Shown here: one piece after another, positions 37,176 through 49,059 of the stretch
Position numbering within the stretch: position 1 is the stretch's first letter
Layout: every line of letters starts with the position of its first letter
Assembly (NCBI RefSeq): GCF_003202695.1
Contig: NZ_QGLL01000006.1
Coordinates: 434,001-498,000 of the forward strand
DNA length: 64,000 nucleotides
Direction of reading: 5' to 3'
Source: Bifidobacterium asteroides
GTDB lineage: Bacteria > Actinomycetota > Actinomycetes > Actinomycetales > Bifidobacteriaceae
The notes under the pieces: model-generated
The model's input: only the letters and a program-made list of their open reading frames with translations
Told to the model about the DNA's origin: nothing
The model's database searches: none
Position numbers and translations under genes: made by a program

Positions 37176-37955
37176 TCAGGCCAGAGCCGATTCCGAGTCG
37201 GCGCCCTCGGGCAAGTACTGGTCGTACCCGGTATCCTCCAGGGTGTCGGCCAGCTCAGGGCCACCGGTCTTCACAAAACGGCCGTCAGCGAAGACATGGA
37301 CGATGTCAGGCTTGATGTACTTGAGGATCCTGGTGTAATGGGTAACCATGAGCACACCCATGCCCGTGCTCTCCTTGGCCCTGTTGACTCCTTCGGAAAC
37401 GATGCGCAAGGCGTCCACGTCCAGACCGGAGTCGGTTTCGTCCAGGACAGCGAACTTGGGCTTGAGCAGCTCCAGCTGCAGAACTTCGGCCCGCTTCTTC
37501 TCACCGCCCGAGAAGCCCTCATTGACCGAGCGCTGGGCGAACTTGGGATCCATGCGCAGCCTCTTCATGGCATCATTCAGATCCTTGGTCCACTGGCGGA
37601 TGGCCGGAGCCTTACCGTCGACCTCGGTCTTGGCAGTACGCAGGAAGTTGGTCATGGATACGCCGGGCACCTCGACCGGGTACTGCATGGCCAGGAAGAG
37701 ACCGGCCTTGGCCCGCTCGTCCGGGGTCATCTTAAGCAGGTCCTGCCCATCCAGCAGAGCCTGGCCCGAGTCCACCTCATACTTGGGATGACCAGCCAGG
37801 GTGTAAGCCAGCGTGGACTTGCCCGACCCGTTGGGCCCCATGATGGCATGGGTCTCGCCAGAGTGAACGGTCAGCGTGGCCCCCTTGAGGATCTGCTTGC
37901 GACCCTCCTTGGTCTCCACCGAGACGTGCAGATCCTTGATTTCCAATGTGGACAT
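37176..37955 (-). CDS. sufC: Fe-S assembly ATPase SufC
   Basis: 259 residues, the ABC-type ATPase of the SufBCD scaffold. Walker A GPNGSGKST, signature FSGGEKKRAE, and FAVLDETDSGLDVDAL (SufC-type Walker B and D-loop) are intact. It starts 1 base after the sufD stop. Confidence 0.97.
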   Translation of the reverse strand: MSTLEIKDLHVSVETKEGRKQILKGATLTVHSGETHAIMGPNGSGKSTLAYTLAGHPKYEVDSGQALLDGQDLLKMTPDERAKAGLFLAMQYPVEVPGVSMTNFLRTAKTEVDGKAPAIRQWTKDLNDAMKRLRMDPKFAQRSVNEGFSGGEKKRAEVLQLELLKPKFAVLDETDSGLDVDALRIVSEGVNRAKESTGMGVLMVTHYTRILKYIKPDIVHVFADGRFVKTGGPELADTLEDTGYDQYLPEGADSESALA

Positions 37956-37956
37956 G

Positions 37957-39183
37957 TCAGTTCTCCTCCAAAACGTGCTGCATCTCTTGATCCTCGCCGG
38001 CCGCCAGCCTGCGGTCGATGACCCCCATCAGGTGCCCGGAGACGCTGGGGACGTCAATCTCCTCCACCAGTTCGCCGAAGAAGCCTCGAACCACCAGCTT
38101 GCGGGCCTCCTGCTCCGGGATGCCACGGGACTGCAGGTAGAAGAGCTCCTCATCGTCAAAGCGTCCGACCGAACTGGCATGGCCGGCCCCGATGATGTCG
38201 CCGTTCTCGATCTCCAGGTTGGGCTCGGAATCGGCAATGGCCCCCGGGGTGAGCACCAGATTCCGGTTGAGCTCATAGGAGTCGGTTCCAGGCGCCGTGG
38301 GCTGAATGAGCGCGTTGCCCACCCATGTCGTGTGCGCGCCGATTCCGTCCAGGGCCCCCTTGTAGACCACACGGGACTTGCAGTTGGGGTGGTTGTGGAC
38401 CACCATGGTCCGGTGCTCCATGTGCTGGCCGGGATCGACAAAGTAGATGCCCAGCATGTTCAGGTCACCCTGCTCGCCGCCGAAGTCCTGATCCATGCGC
38501 AGCCGCACAACGTCTCCGCCTAAACTGACGACGGAGTGACGCAGGGAGGCCTCGGCACCCAGGTGAATGCGGTGGTTGCCGATATGCTTGCTGCCCTTGT
38601 CCCATTCTTGAATAAAGGTGGTCGACATCTGCGAATTGTCGCCAATATCGATTTCAACCCCTTCTGCAAGGCGTGCCTGGCCCTGGTGCTCAACCACCAG
38701 ATCGGCCTTGGTGCCCGCCTCTGCCTTGATGACCAGGTGGAAGGCATCAAGTTCAGGACCGCCGCCATTGACACGGACCAGCACAGGCTGATCCAGAGTG
38801 CCTTTGAGATTGACTACAGTCGCCTGCTTGCCGCTCGCCCACTCCACGGCAGCCGCTCGATCGCTGGGCTTGAGGACAGTGCCGCAGGGAGCCTGGTCCA
38901 TAGGAATCTGGCTGAAGCTGACCTGCTCTGCTGGCGGTTCGGACCCGTCGATCATGGTGACCGAAACCTTGGTCAGACCGCTGGGCTTGAAAACGGTGAA
39001 GAACTCCTCCATCCGGTCGATGGGGGTGAATCGCCAGTCATCCTGCTTGCGCGTGGGCATGGGGAAGTCGTCGGGATTGAAGGATCGGGGCTCCTTGTCG
39101 GCGCTGGACGGCATGGTGGCCGGGAATGCATACGGATCTTCGGGATCCGCGTGCGGAATGGTTATTTCGCTCTTCTGTGACAT
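37957..39183 (-). CDS. sufD: Fe-S assembly protein SufD
   Basis: 408 residues. Partner of SufB in the SufBC2D scaffold. The right-handed beta-helix core (SQMSTTFIQEWDKGSKHIG, HNHPNCKSRVVYKGALDG) and the C-terminal helical part FYLQSRGIPEQEARKLVVRGFFGELV match the family. The ATG at 39183 shares one base with the sufB stop (TGATG). Residues 1-60 are a polar extension. Confidence 0.95.
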   Translation of the reverse strand: MSQKSEITIPHADPEDPYAFPATMPSSADKEPRSFNPDDFPMPTRKQDDWRFTPIDRMEEFFTVFKPSGLTKVSVTMIDGSEPPAEQVSFSQIPMDQAPCGTVLKPSDRAAAVEWASGKQATVVNLKGTLDQPVLVRVNGGGPELDAFHLVIKAEAGTKADLVVEHQGQARLAEGVEIDIGDNSQMSTTFIQEWDKGSKHIGNHRIHLGAEASLRHSVVSLGGDVVRLRMDQDFGGEQGDLNMLGIYFVDPGQHMEHRTMVVHNHPNCKSRVVYKGALDGIGAHTTWVGNALIQPTAPGTDSYELNRNLVLTPGAIADSEPNLEIENGDIIGAGHASSVGRFDDEELFYLQSRGIPEQEARKLVVRGFFGELVEEIDVPSVSGHLMGVIDRRLAAGEDQEMQHVLEEN

Positions 39184-40682
39184 CAGCCTACCGAACCCTC
39201 CATCTGCAATTCGACCAAGCGGTTGAGTTCCAACGCGTACTCCATAGGCAGCTGCCGGGAGATGGGCTCCACGAACCCGCGCACAATCATGCCCATGGCT
39301 TCCTTCTCCTCCAGACCACGGCTCATCAGATAGAAGAGCTGGTCTTCGGAGACCTTGGAGACGGTGGCTTCGTGAGCCATCGAAACGTCGTCCTCGCGAA
39401 CGTCCACATGAGGATAGGTGTCGGAGCGGGAGTAGTCGTCCACCAGCAGGGCATCGCAGACAACCGAGGAAGAGGACTTCTCGGCGCCCTTGATGATCTT
39501 GACCAGGCCTCGGTATGCGGCCCTTCCCCCATTGCGGGAGATGGACTTGGAGACGATGGTGGAGGAGGTGTGAGGTGCCAGATGGATCATCTTGGCGCCC
39601 GTGTCCTGGTACTGTCCCTTGCCGGCGAAGCCCAAGGAAAGAGTCTCGGCCTTGGCGTAAGGCTCGGCCAGGATGCAGGCCGGGTACTTCATGGTGGCCT
39701 TGGACCCGATGTTGCCGTCAACCCACTCCATGGTCCCGCCCTCGCGTACATAGGCACGCTGGGTGACCAGGTTGTAGACGTTGTTGGACCAGTTCTGCAC
39801 CGTGGTGTAGCGCACGCGGGCGTGGGGCTCGACCACGATCTCCACATTGGCCGCATGCAGGGAGTCAGTGGAGTAGATGGGGGCCGTGCAGCCCTCCACA
39901 TAGTGGACGTACGAGCCCTCGTCGGCGATGATCAGCGTGCGCTCGAACTGCCCCATGTTAGGCGTGTTGATGCGGAAATAGGCCTGCAGAGGGATATCCA
40001 CATGGACACCCTTGGGCACATAGACGAAGGAGCCGCCCGACCAGGCCGCTGTGTTCAGGGCGGCGAACTTGTTGTCGTCCGGAGGAATAACGGTGGCGAA
40101 GTACTTACGGAAGAGGTCTGGGTACTCTTTCAGGGCTGTGTCCGTATCCAGAAAGATGACTCCCTGCTTGCGCAGGTCTTCACGAATGGAGTTGTAAATG
40201 ACCTCGGACTCATACTGAGCGGCCACGCCGGAGACCAGCCGCTTCTTCTCGGCCTCGGGAATACCCAGCCTGTCGTAGGTGGTGCGGATGTCGTCGGGCA
40301 GATCCTTCCAGTCCTTGGCCTGCTCCTTCAAGGGCTTGACATAGTACTTGAAGTCGTCGGCATCAAACCCGCTTAAATCCACGCCCCACTTGGGCATGGG
40401 CTTTTCCATGAAGGCCCGATAGCCCTTAAGCCGCATCTGCAGCATCCAGTCAGGCTCGCCCTTGTCGGCCGAGATGGCCCTAACCACGTCCTCATCGATG
40501 CCCTTGTGGGCATCGCGCCCAGCGTCATCGGAATCATGCCAGCCATAGGTATAGTCGCCGAACTCGGAGATGATCTGGTCGTCCTGTTTGATTTTTTCTT
40601 CGTTGACGCGGGAGCGGTCGGCCACGTACTGGCTCATTTCCACATCCCTCGATGTGTCTGTCCGCTGCGAGGTGCTATCCAC
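39183..40682 (-). CDS. sufB: Fe-S assembly protein SufB
   Basis: 499 residues. Scaffold subunit on which the cluster is built. Family sequences include [29 protein letters not shown] and the conserved C-terminal [25 protein letters not shown]. The GTG at 40682 has AGGAGGT 8 bases upstream and is preferred; the ATG at 40637 (MSQYVADRS) is an alternative. First gene of sufB-D-C-S-U-T. No sufR repressor precedes it, unlike many Actinobacteria, and a palindrome lies in its leader. Confidence 0.96.
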   Translation of the reverse strand: MDSTSQRTDTSRDVEMSQYVADRSRVNEEKIKQDDQIISEFGDYTYGWHDSDDAGRDAHKGIDEDVVRAISADKGEPDWMLQMRLKGYRAFMEKPMPKWGVDLSGFDADDFKYYVKPLKEQAKDWKDLPDDIRTTYDRLGIPEAEKKRLVSGVAAQYESEVIYNSIREDLRKQGVIFLDTDTALKEYPDLFRKYFATVIPPDDNKFAALNTAAWSGGSFVYVPKGVHVDIPLQAYFRINTPNMGQFERTLIIADEGSYVHYVEGCTAPIYSTDSLHAANVEIVVEPHARVRYTTVQNWSNNVYNLVTQRAYVREGGTMEWVDGNIGSKATMKYPACILAEPYAKAETLSLGFAGKGQYQDTGAKMIHLAPHTSSTIVSKSISRNGGRAAYRGLVKIIKGAEKSSSSVVCDALLVDDYSRSDTYPHVDVREDDVSMAHEATVSKVSEDQLFYLMSRGLEEKEAMGMIVRGFVEPISRQLPMEYALELNRLVELQMEGSVG

Positions 40683-40707
40683 GAGCTGAGACCTCCTAAC
40701 ACACGCA

Positions 40708-40726
40708 CGGCCGCCATATGCGGCCG
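40708..40726. promoter_or_regulatory. Perfect inverted repeat in the sufB leader
   Basis: CGGCCGC (40708-40714) and GCGGCCG (40720-40726) around CATAT, 26 bases 5' of the sufB start and just before its ribosome site. It could be an operator or a leader hairpin limiting initiation. No regulator is adjacent. Confidence 0.4.
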
Positions 40727-40832
40727 ATCACACCATTACAGGATAACCGGGACAGTAGTGAACCGCCAGAGCCTGGCTTACGCTCTCTAAGGAATTCAGC
40801 CAGCCCTCTTAACAGCAGCGCCGAGACGGACA

Positions 40833-40867
40833 ATCGCCCGCTTCCCTATAAGAGGGAAACGGGCGAT
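40833..40867 (-). terminator. Terminator-like hairpin after pyrG
   Basis: ATCGCCCG-c-TTCCCT pairs with AGGGAA-a-CGGGCGAT across a short loop (ATAAG), 32 bases after the pyrG stop. The stem is long but the minus-strand tract after it (TGTCC) is not T-rich, so it may work poorly or with Rho. Confidence 0.6.
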
Positions 40868-40898
40868 CATAGCGAACGTTTTTGAAAACGAATTGACC

Positions 40899-42563
<1,665 letters not shown>

Positions 42564-42627
42564 GGAACTTCAGCCTATCAGACGGGAGCGACCAGAAACC
42601 GACCAACACTCGAGGGGGCGGACGGAT

Positions 42628-45171
42628 TCAGACTCGCTTGAGATGTAGGTGTTCAGCCAGGTAGCGGCCGGTCACCGAATCCGGGTTACGAGCTACGGAT
42701 TCAGGGTCGCCCTGTGCCACGATTCTTCCGCCTCGATCGCCGCCGCCCGGGCCCATATCGACCACATGGTCGGCGTTGGCGATCATGTCCAGATCATGTT
42801 CGATGAAGACCACAGTAGCCCCTTTGCTGACCAGGCGCTCCAGCACTCCGATCAGGACGCGCACATCCAAGGGGTGCAAGCCGGTGGTGGGCTCGTCCAG
42901 AACGAACATGGAGCCACTCTGTGTGCGGCCCAGCTCGTTGGAAAGCTTCAGCCGCTGGGCCTCCCCGCCAGAAAGGGAGGGAGTGTCCTCCCCCAGGGTC
43001 AGGTAGTCCAATCCCAGATCCTTCAAGGTCTGCAGGCCTCTGCGGATGGCCGTGTACTCGCGGCTCTGTGCGAAGACTTCCAAGGCCCGGCCCACCTCCA
43101 TGGCCAGCAGATCAGGCAGGCTCAGCGGCTCCGGGTGGGACGGCGTGGACAGTCGGTAATGCTCGGCCTCCGGACGGTACCGTCGACCATGGCAGCTGGG
43201 ACAGGTGATGGGGATGTCGGGCAGGAACTGCACATCCAGGCTGATTTGGCCTGTACCGTCGCACTGGGGGCAGCGCAGGGATCCGGTGTTATAGGAGAAA
43301 GCCGAGATTCCCAGCTTGTCCTTTTCCGCTCGTTCAGTGGCCGCGAAGAGACGGCGCAACCGGTCCATCAGCCCCGAGTAGGTGGCCACCGTGGAGCGCA
43401 CATTGATGCCAATGGGCGAGGAGTCCACCAGGCGAACCCTGTCGATGCCCGCCGAATCCAGGCTGTGTACGTGCTTGGGCATTGGATTGCCCTGAATACA
43501 GGTCTGGAGGGCCGGAACCAGAGACTCCAGGATCATAGTGGTCTTGCCGGAACCGGATACCCCGGTCACAGCCGTCATGCAGCCACGAGGAATGGCCAGA
43601 TCCAGCGGGCGGACCGTGTGAATGGGTCCTGCCTGCATACGGATCCATTCATTCTCGGCAGGCAAGGGATGCCGGTCCCGCGTCAGAACAGGCTCATGTC
43701 CATCCAGAAAACCAGCGATGCGCGAGTCCGGATCGGCGGCGATCCGCTCAGGAGCTCCCTGTGCCAGGATCCTGCCGCCGCGTTCCCCTGCTCCGGGGCC
43801 CATTTCGATAAGATCGTCGGCTGATGCCAAAACCTTGACGTCATGGTCGACAAAGACCACGGAATTGCCGTCGGCCAACAGATCGCGCATGACCCCTATC
43901 AGCCCCTCCAGGTTTGCCGGATGCAGGCCAGTTGAGGGCTCATCCAGCACATAGAGCACGCCGGTGGTCTCATTGCGTACAGCCCTAGCCAGCTGGGCCC
44001 GCTGCCGCTCGCCTGTGGAAAGAGATGCGCTGGAACGGTCCAGGGTCAGATAGCTCAGTCCCAGCTGTATCAGACGCCTGCCCATCTCTGCCAGAGTCCT
44101 GCATAAGGCTGAGGCCATGGGCTGCAAAGCTTCAGGCAATGTGGGCGGCAGCTTTCGTCCCCAGTCCAGCACGCGATCCAGGGGCCAGGAGGTGACCTTG
44201 GCCAGGTTGTCCCCGTTGATCTCAGGCAGGCGCGCCCGCTGGTTGAGCCGTGTGCCCTTGCAATCAGGACAGGTCCTTTCGGTCAGGAACTTGGCAACTT
44301 TGGCTAGGCGTTTGTCATCGTTGGCCCTTTTGAGCTCCTCGGTCACAGTCAGGCGGGCATTGCGGAATGTGAAGTCCAGCTCGTGGACCCCCTTGACCGA
44401 GGTGATGGTGATGTGCTTCTTCTCGGCCGGCCCTTCGAAGACGATCTTCCGTTCCCTATCAGTCAAGTCCCGCCAAGGCACATCGGTGCGGACTCCGAAC
44501 TCGCGCACGATGTCGGGCTGAACGTTGAAGCCGAAGGTCCGCCACGGCACCACTGCCCCCTGATCGATAGTCAGGCTGTCATCGGGGACCAGGGTGGCAT
44601 CGTCCACCTCACGCACGGTTCCGGTTCCCTGGCAGGTGGGGCAGGCTCCCAGAGAGTTGAAGGCAAGCTCCTCGGCGCTGGGAGGCACCACCTTTGCTCC
44701 GCAGATCGGGCAGGTGATGGGCATCTCGGCAGCCACAGCCAGGGTAGGCTCCTGGCGATGGCCATTGGGACAGACATGGCTGGACAGCCGGGAGAACATC
44801 AGCCGGAGCACATTGAGCAGCTCAGTGGCGGTGCCGAAGGTGGAACGCATGCCGCCAACGCCCGGCCGTTGACGCAGAGCCAAGGCTGGCGGCAGGAAGC
44901 GTACCGAGTCCACCTGAGGACGCTGAACCTGAGTCATCCGCCTCCTGGTGTAGGTAGACAAGGATTCCAGGTAACGGCGGGAACCTTCTGCATAAAGGAC
45001 TCCCAGAGCCAAGGAGGATTTTCCGGAGCCCGAGACCCCAGCGATCCCAACCAGGCGATTCAGGGGGATATCTACATTCAGATCGCGCAGGTTGTGAACC
45101 CTGGCCCCGCGGACAAGGATAGCCGTGGGCGGTGCGAAGAGTTTTTTACTGGTCTCTCCGCTGTCGCTCAT
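42628..45171 (-). CDS. UvrA paralogue, class II (without UvrB-binding domain)
   Basis: 847 residues from the ATG at 45171, which overlaps the aroQ stop by 4 bases (ATGA). Two ABC ATPase halves: Walker A GVSGSGKSS and GVSGSGKTT; signatures LSTGERQRAQLAR and LSGGEAQRLKLS; Walker B VLYVLDEPSTGLHP and MFVLDEPTTGLHP. Zinc cysteines remain in CPTCQGTG and CPQCDGTG. Only about 40 residues separate LSSHVCPNGH from AFNSLGACPTC, where housekeeping UvrA carries the UvrB-binding domain of over 100, so this is not the standard repair UvrA. Relatives include UvrA2 and drug-resistance DrrC-like proteins. A role in DNA-damage or drug tolerance is inferred. Confidence 0.88.
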   Translation of the reverse strand: MSDSGETSKKLFAPPTAILVRGARVHNLRDLNVDIPLNRLVGIAGVSGSGKSSLALGVLYAEGSRRYLESLSTYTRRRMTQVQRPQVDSVRFLPPALALRQRPGVGGMRSTFGTATELLNVLRLMFSRLSSHVCPNGHRQEPTLAVAAEMPITCPICGAKVVPPSAEELAFNSLGACPTCQGTGTVREVDDATLVPDDSLTIDQGAVVPWRTFGFNVQPDIVREFGVRTDVPWRDLTDRERKIVFEGPAEKKHITITSVKGVHELDFTFRNARLTVTEELKRANDDKRLAKVAKFLTERTCPDCKGTRLNQRARLPEINGDNLAKVTSWPLDRVLDWGRKLPPTLPEALQPMASALCRTLAEMGRRLIQLGLSYLTLDRSSASLSTGERQRAQLARAVRNETTGVLYVLDEPSTGLHPANLEGLIGVMRDLLADGNSVVFVDHDVKVLASADDLIEMGPGAGERGGRILAQGAPERIAADPDSRIAGFLDGHEPVLTRDRHPLPAENEWIRMQAGPIHTVRPLDLAIPRGCMTAVTGVSGSGKTTMILESLVPALQTCIQGNPMPKHVHSLDSAGIDRVRLVDSSPIGINVRSTVATYSGLMDRLRRLFAATERAEKDKLGISAFSYNTGSLRCPQCDGTGQISLDVQFLPDIPITCPSCHGRRYRPEAEHYRLSTPSHPEPLSLPDLLAMEVGRALEVFAQSREYTAIRRGLQTLKDLGLDYLTLGEDTPSLSGGEAQRLKLSNELGRTQSGSMFVLDEPTTGLHPLDVRVLIGVLERLVSKGATVVFIEHDLDMIANADHVVDMGPGGGDRGGRIVAQGDPESVARNPDSVTGRYLAEHLHLKRV

Positions 45172-45638
45172 GCGGACTCCAGCAGATGGGCTACTGCTTC
45201 CAAGGCCAGCCGGTATCCGTAGAAGCCCATGCCGGTGATGGTGCCGGTAGCCACTGGCGAGATGACGCTGCGCCGACGGAAGGCCTCTCTGGATGAGGGA
45301 TTGGAAATATGGACCTCCATCAGCGGCAGCCCTGCCTGTGTGACCTGAACGGCAGCATCGGCAAGCCCATAACTGTAGTGAGTGAAGGCAGCCGGGTTGA
45401 GCACCACTGCGCTGCTCTGGTCCACGGCCTGGTGCATCCAACGGATGACCTGGCCCTCGTCGTCCGATTGCAGCACCTGAGCATCCAAGCCCAACTGCAG
45501 ACCCCAATGTTCGCAGTCCCGGGCGAGAGTCGCCAGATCCTGACGGCCATAGACATCAGGATCGCGCACGCCCAGCCGACCCAGGTTGGGTCCGTTGACC
45601 ACCAGAACCTTCTGCCTGCCCTTGTCGGCATCCGCCAT
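45168..45638 (-). CDS. aroQ: 3-dehydroquinate dehydratase, type II
   Basis: 156 residues. It dehydrates 3-dehydroquinate in the shikimate pathway. Hallmarks: VVNGPNLGRLGVRDPDVYG with the catalytic Tyr, NPAAFTHYSYGLADAA, and MEVHISNPSSREAFRRRS. The start at 45638 is 3 bases after the aroKB stop, and the stop overlaps the UvrA-like start; the genes are one transcript. Confidence 0.95.
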   Translation of the reverse strand: MADADKGRQKVLVVNGPNLGRLGVRDPDVYGRQDLATLARDCEHWGLQLGLDAQVLQSDDEGQVIRWMHQAVDQSSAVVLNPAAFTHYSYGLADAAVQVTQAGLPLMEVHISNPSSREAFRRRSVISPVATGTITGMGFYGYRLALEAVAHLLESA

Positions 45639-45641
45639 CTG

Positions 45642-47273
45642 TCATTCCTCCTTGCGTATGGCCTGGAAGGCCTCCTTGAGCGCCGAGACCGGCGGATCGT
45701 CCAGGTGGGTGGGTTTGCCCAACCCATCAAGAATGATAAACCGCAACTTGTTGCCTCGGGCCTTTTTGTCCCGATGCATAAGAGCCAGCACCTGGTCGAA
45801 ATCTCCCCCATCCCACCATGTCCTAAGGCCCAGAGAAGAGAGAAGCTGCCGATGATAGTCGACCGCCTCCTGATCCAGATGGCCGGTGATCCTTGCCAGC
45901 TCGGCTGCGAAGACCATGCCCACGGATACGGCCTGGCCATGCCGCCAAGTGAAGTGTTCGATCTTCTCGATGGCGTGGCCCAAGGTGTGGCCGTAGTTGA
46001 GAAACTCCCGCAAGCCGGACTCCTTGAGGTCCACCGAGACGTGCCGGGCCTTGACCTCGACCGTACGCTCGATCAGATCCTGGACCACCGTGCCCAACCA
46101 CTGGTCGGACTCCTGTCCGTCGAAAGCACGCAGGGAGTCGGCCCGCTCCTCCAGCTCACGCAGGATGCCCCCATCCATGATGAAACCGGACTTGGCCACC
46201 TCGCCCAAGCCCTCTACAAAGATATCGTTGGGCAGGGTACGCAGGGTGCGCAGATCTGCGAGGACGCCGACAGGGGTATAGAAGCTGCCGACCAGATTCT
46301 TGCCCTGCTCCAGGTTGATGCCGGTTTTGCCTCCGGTGGACGCATCGACCATGGCCAGCAGGGAAGTAGGGCAGTTCACATAGTGAATGCCCCGCATCCA
46401 GGTAGCGGCAATGAACCCGGCCTGATCAGTAGCTGCTCCCCCCCCCAGGCCTACGACTGCATCGGAACGGGTAAAGCCTTCAGTAGACAGGCGCTCCCAA
46501 ATGCTCTGACTGACCTGGATGGTCTTACCGGCCTCCGCGTCGGGAATGGTCAGATCCAACACCTGGTAACCAGCCTGGCGCAGCAGGGCCCGGGCATGGT
46601 CGGAATGCCGCTGAACCGGCTGGGTGTGAATCAGGGCCACCCTCATAGTCTGGTCTCCAAGCAACTCATGCAGTCGCCCGGTCACCCCTGCGCCGATCCT
46701 CACATCGTATGGGTCAGGCCCGCTGACGTGAACCACCCGCTCAGTCAAGGCATCGGCCAATCGTCTGGCCAGGGCATGAGGGGTGGTGTTCCTGGATTTT
46801 AGGGTAATAGTTGCTAGATCCTGGTAGACGCTGCGACGTTCACGATAGAGAGCCATCCAGCGTTCTGACGCACCACCGCGAAGGAGTGGACGATGATCCG
46901 ACCGAGCCGCTCGGCTGATCCCCTCCTCCGGGTCGATCTGCAAGTAGACTACAGCGCCACCTGCCCGCCGATAATCCTGCAGTGCTTGGAAGACCTCGAT
47001 GCTCATGGGAGCACCTCCTCCCAAGGACAGGATGCCACCGGAAAAGTCCTTCAGCAGCTCGAGGACCGCTCGGGTTTCCATATCTCGGAAAGCCTGTTCG
47101 CCCCGGGTGTCGAAGATCTCGCTGACTGATCGGCCTGCCTCTTTCTCAACGCACTGGTCCGTATCCCTAAAAGGCGCCTTGATCAGGGCGGCTGTCTCCC
47201 TGCCCAGACGGGTCTTGCCTGCACCGGGCATGCCGATGACGACGGCCTTGGGCATGCTGCTGCTTTCAATCAT
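45642..47273 (-). CDS. aroKB: Fused shikimate kinase / 3-dehydroquinate synthase
   Basis: 543 residues. Residues 1-175 are shikimate kinase (P-loop [11 protein letters not shown], substrate-binding SLGGGAPMS). Residues 180-540 are dehydroquinate synthase ([42 protein letters not shown], zinc ligands around [11 protein letters not shown]). The two activities are non-adjacent pathway steps joined in one chain, as known for Bifidobacterium. The ATG at 47273 has AGGGG 8 bases upstream; a second ATG at 47255 (MPKAVVIG) is possible. It follows aroC after 12 bases. Confidence 0.95.
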   Translation of the reverse strand: MIESSSMPKAVVIGMPGAGKTRLGRETAALIKAPFRDTDQCVEKEAGRSVSEIFDTRGEQAFRDMETRAVLELLKDFSGGILSLGGGAPMSIEVFQALQDYRRAGGAVVYLQIDPEEGISRAARSDHRPLLRGGASERWMALYRERRSVYQDLATITLKSRNTTPHALARRLADALTERVVHVSGPDPYDVRIGAGVTGRLHELLGDQTMRVALIHTQPVQRHSDHARALLRQAGYQVLDLTIPDAEAGKTIQVSQSIWERLSTEGFTRSDAVVGLGGGAATDQAGFIAATWMRGIHYVNCPTSLLAMVDASTGGKTGINLEQGKNLVGSFYTPVGVLADLRTLRTLPNDIFVEGLGEVAKSGFIMDGGILRELEERADSLRAFDGQESDQWLGTVVQDLIERTVEVKARHVSVDLKESGLREFLNYGHTLGHAIEKIEHFTWRHGQAVSVGMVFAAELARITGHLDQEAVDYHRQLLSSLGLRTWWDGGDFDQVLALMHRDKKARGNKLRFIILDGLGKPTHLDDPPVSALKEAFQAIRKEE

Positions 47274-47285
47274 GCGATCCGCCCC

Positions 47286-48479
47286 TCACCGCAGATGCTC
47301 AGGCCAGGACTGGAGGTAGGCTTGGGCGTTGCGTTGAACTTCGTCGAGCGAGTCGCCGCCGAACTTTTCCAAGGCGAAGCGCGCCAGGGTCAGGTTCATC
47401 ATGGCTTCACCAATCACTGCGGCGGCAGGAACGGCAGTCACGTCTGAGCGCTGATGGATAGCCTGGGCAGGCAGACCGGTGGCCACATCCACTGTGCGCA
47501 GGGCCCGAGGGACCGAGGAGATGGGCTTCATGGCGGCTCTTACCCTGATCGGCTGGCCGTTGGACATGCCGCCTTCCAGGCCGCCTGCGTGATTGCTGAG
47601 CCTGCGGATCGTACCGTCCAGGCCCGGCTCCATCTCATCATGGGCCTGTGAGCCAGGACGATCAGCCTCGCTGAATCCGTCGCCGATCTCCACACCCTTG
47701 ATGGCCTGAATGCTCATGAAGGCACTGGCCAGGGCAGCATCCAGACGTCGGTCATCCTCCACATACGTGCCGAGACCTGCAGGCACACCATAAGCGATGA
47801 CCTCGAAGACGCCTCCGGCGGTGTCTCCGTCCTTCTTGATCTGGTCGATCCTGGCCATCATCCGCTTCTCGGCATCCTTGTCCAAGGTCCTGACCGGCGA
47901 GACATCCAGGGCGGCTCCATCCTCAGGGCCAGGCACGACTTCATGCCCCTCCAGGCCGATCCCGGCTATGGAGACGACATGGGAGACGGTTCGTATGCCC
48001 AGAGCCTGCTGCAGAAAGTCAGCAGCCACTGATCCTAAGGCCACCCTGGATGCGGTCTCCCTGGCCGAGGAACGCTCAAGGACCGGACGCGCATCCGTAA
48101 ACCCATACTTGCGCATACCAGTCAGATCAGCGTGGCCGGGCCTGGGCCTGGTAAGGGGGGCGTTGCGACCAGTCGTCGGAGGCTCCTGATCGGCAGGCAG
48201 CTCTTCCACGCTCATGATTCGCTCCCATTTGGGCCACTCCGTGTTGCCGATCTCCATGGCCACCGGCGAGCCGAGCGTCCGCCCATGCCTGACCCCAGTC
48301 AGCAGTCGCACACGATCCTGCTCAAAACCCATCCTGGCCCCACGACCATAGCCCAGTCGACGGCGGGCCAGAGCCGATTCAATATCCTTTGTGGACACGG
48401 CGACCCCGGCGGGCAGGCCCTCCATCATAGCCACCAAAGCCTCTCCATGGGATTCCCCCGCCGTCTGCCAGCGCAACAT
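47286..48479 (-). CDS. aroC: Chorismate synthase
   Basis: 397 residues, full length. It makes chorismate from EPSP with reduced FMN. The N-terminus [24 protein letters not shown] and motifs [14 protein letters not shown] and [12 protein letters not shown]-like [13 protein letters not shown] are present. The ATG at 48479 has GAGGAGC 7 bases upstream and is preferred over a TTG 6 bases before. First gene of aroC-aroKB-aroQ-uvrA-like-(pyrG). Confidence 0.97.
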   Translation of the reverse strand: MLRWQTAGESHGEALVAMMEGLPAGVAVSTKDIESALARRRLGYGRGARMGFEQDRVRLLTGVRHGRTLGSPVAMEIGNTEWPKWERIMSVEELPADQEPPTTGRNAPLTRPRPGHADLTGMRKYGFTDARPVLERSSARETASRVALGSVAADFLQQALGIRTVSHVVSIAGIGLEGHEVVPGPEDGAALDVSPVRTLDKDAEKRMMARIDQIKKDGDTAGGVFEVIAYGVPAGLGTYVEDDRRLDAALASAFMSIQAIKGVEIGDGFSEADRPGSQAHDEMEPGLDGTIRRLSNHAGGLEGGMSNGQPIRVRAAMKPISSVPRALRTVDVATGLPAQAIHQRSDVTAVPAAAVIGEAMMNLTLARFALEKFGGDSLDEVQRNAQAYLQSWPEHLR

Positions 48480-48541
48480 ATTCAAGCTCCTCGTTCGTTC
48501 CTCGTTTGCCAGGTTAGGGCTACCTGTGATTATCTTAGAAG

Positions 48542-49015
48542 ATGGTCTACCTCATCCCAGTGCCGGGACTGCTGACCGCCCTCCTGTTGGCCCTGATTGA
48601 CATCCGCTCCCGGCGAGTCCCTCGTCTTCTGGTGATCTTCGGACTGATGCTGCAGACCGTGACCCTGCTGGTCTTTTCGGTGATTCGGGCTCAACCAATA
48701 TTGCTTGTGCAGTGCCTGCTGCTGACTCTGGCATCTGCAGGCCTTCAGCTCTTGCTGGCCCTGGTCCGACCTGGTGCCCTTGGTCTGGGCGACGTGACGG
48801 CCACAGGTCTGATAGCTCTGAGCCTATCCGTTCTTGGATGGACAACCATCCTGATCTGGTGGTTCATGATGGGGCTACTGGGGCTGATTGCCCTCGCCTT
48901 GCTCTGGTTGGCTCGTCGCCGCGCATCTGCAAGAACAAGCAGCCCTCTCACGCTGGCCTACGTCCCGGTCATCCTCGCCGGGGCAGTAGCGGCCTTGATC
49001 GTTGACGCCGTCTAA
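48542..49015 (+). CDS. Prepilin peptidase-like membrane protein (A24 family, CpaA/TadV type)
   Basis: 157 residues with about four hydrophobic segments. The two aspartates expected for an aspartic prepilin peptidase are present: Asp20 in DIRSRRVP and Asp84 in GALGLGDV (the GxGD motif). The protein lacks the N-terminal methylase domain, like TadV/FppA enzymes of Tad pili, and would cleave pilin leaders at the membrane. No pilin or Tad gene is nearby; it stands alone on the plus strand between the divergent aroC and convergent mltG. Start ATG at 48542; the ribosome site is weak. Confidence 0.75.
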   Translation: MVYLIPVPGLLTALLLALIDIRSRRVPRLLVIFGLMLQTVTLLVFSVIRAQPILLVQCLLLTLASAGLQLLLALVRPGALGLGDVTATGLIALSLSVLGWTTILIWWFMMGLLGLIALALLWLARRRASARTSSPLTLAYVPVILAGAVAALIVDAV

Positions 49016-49059
49016 GACCCGCCCGACGCCTGACCGACAAGGAGATTCATGAAGAGGCG

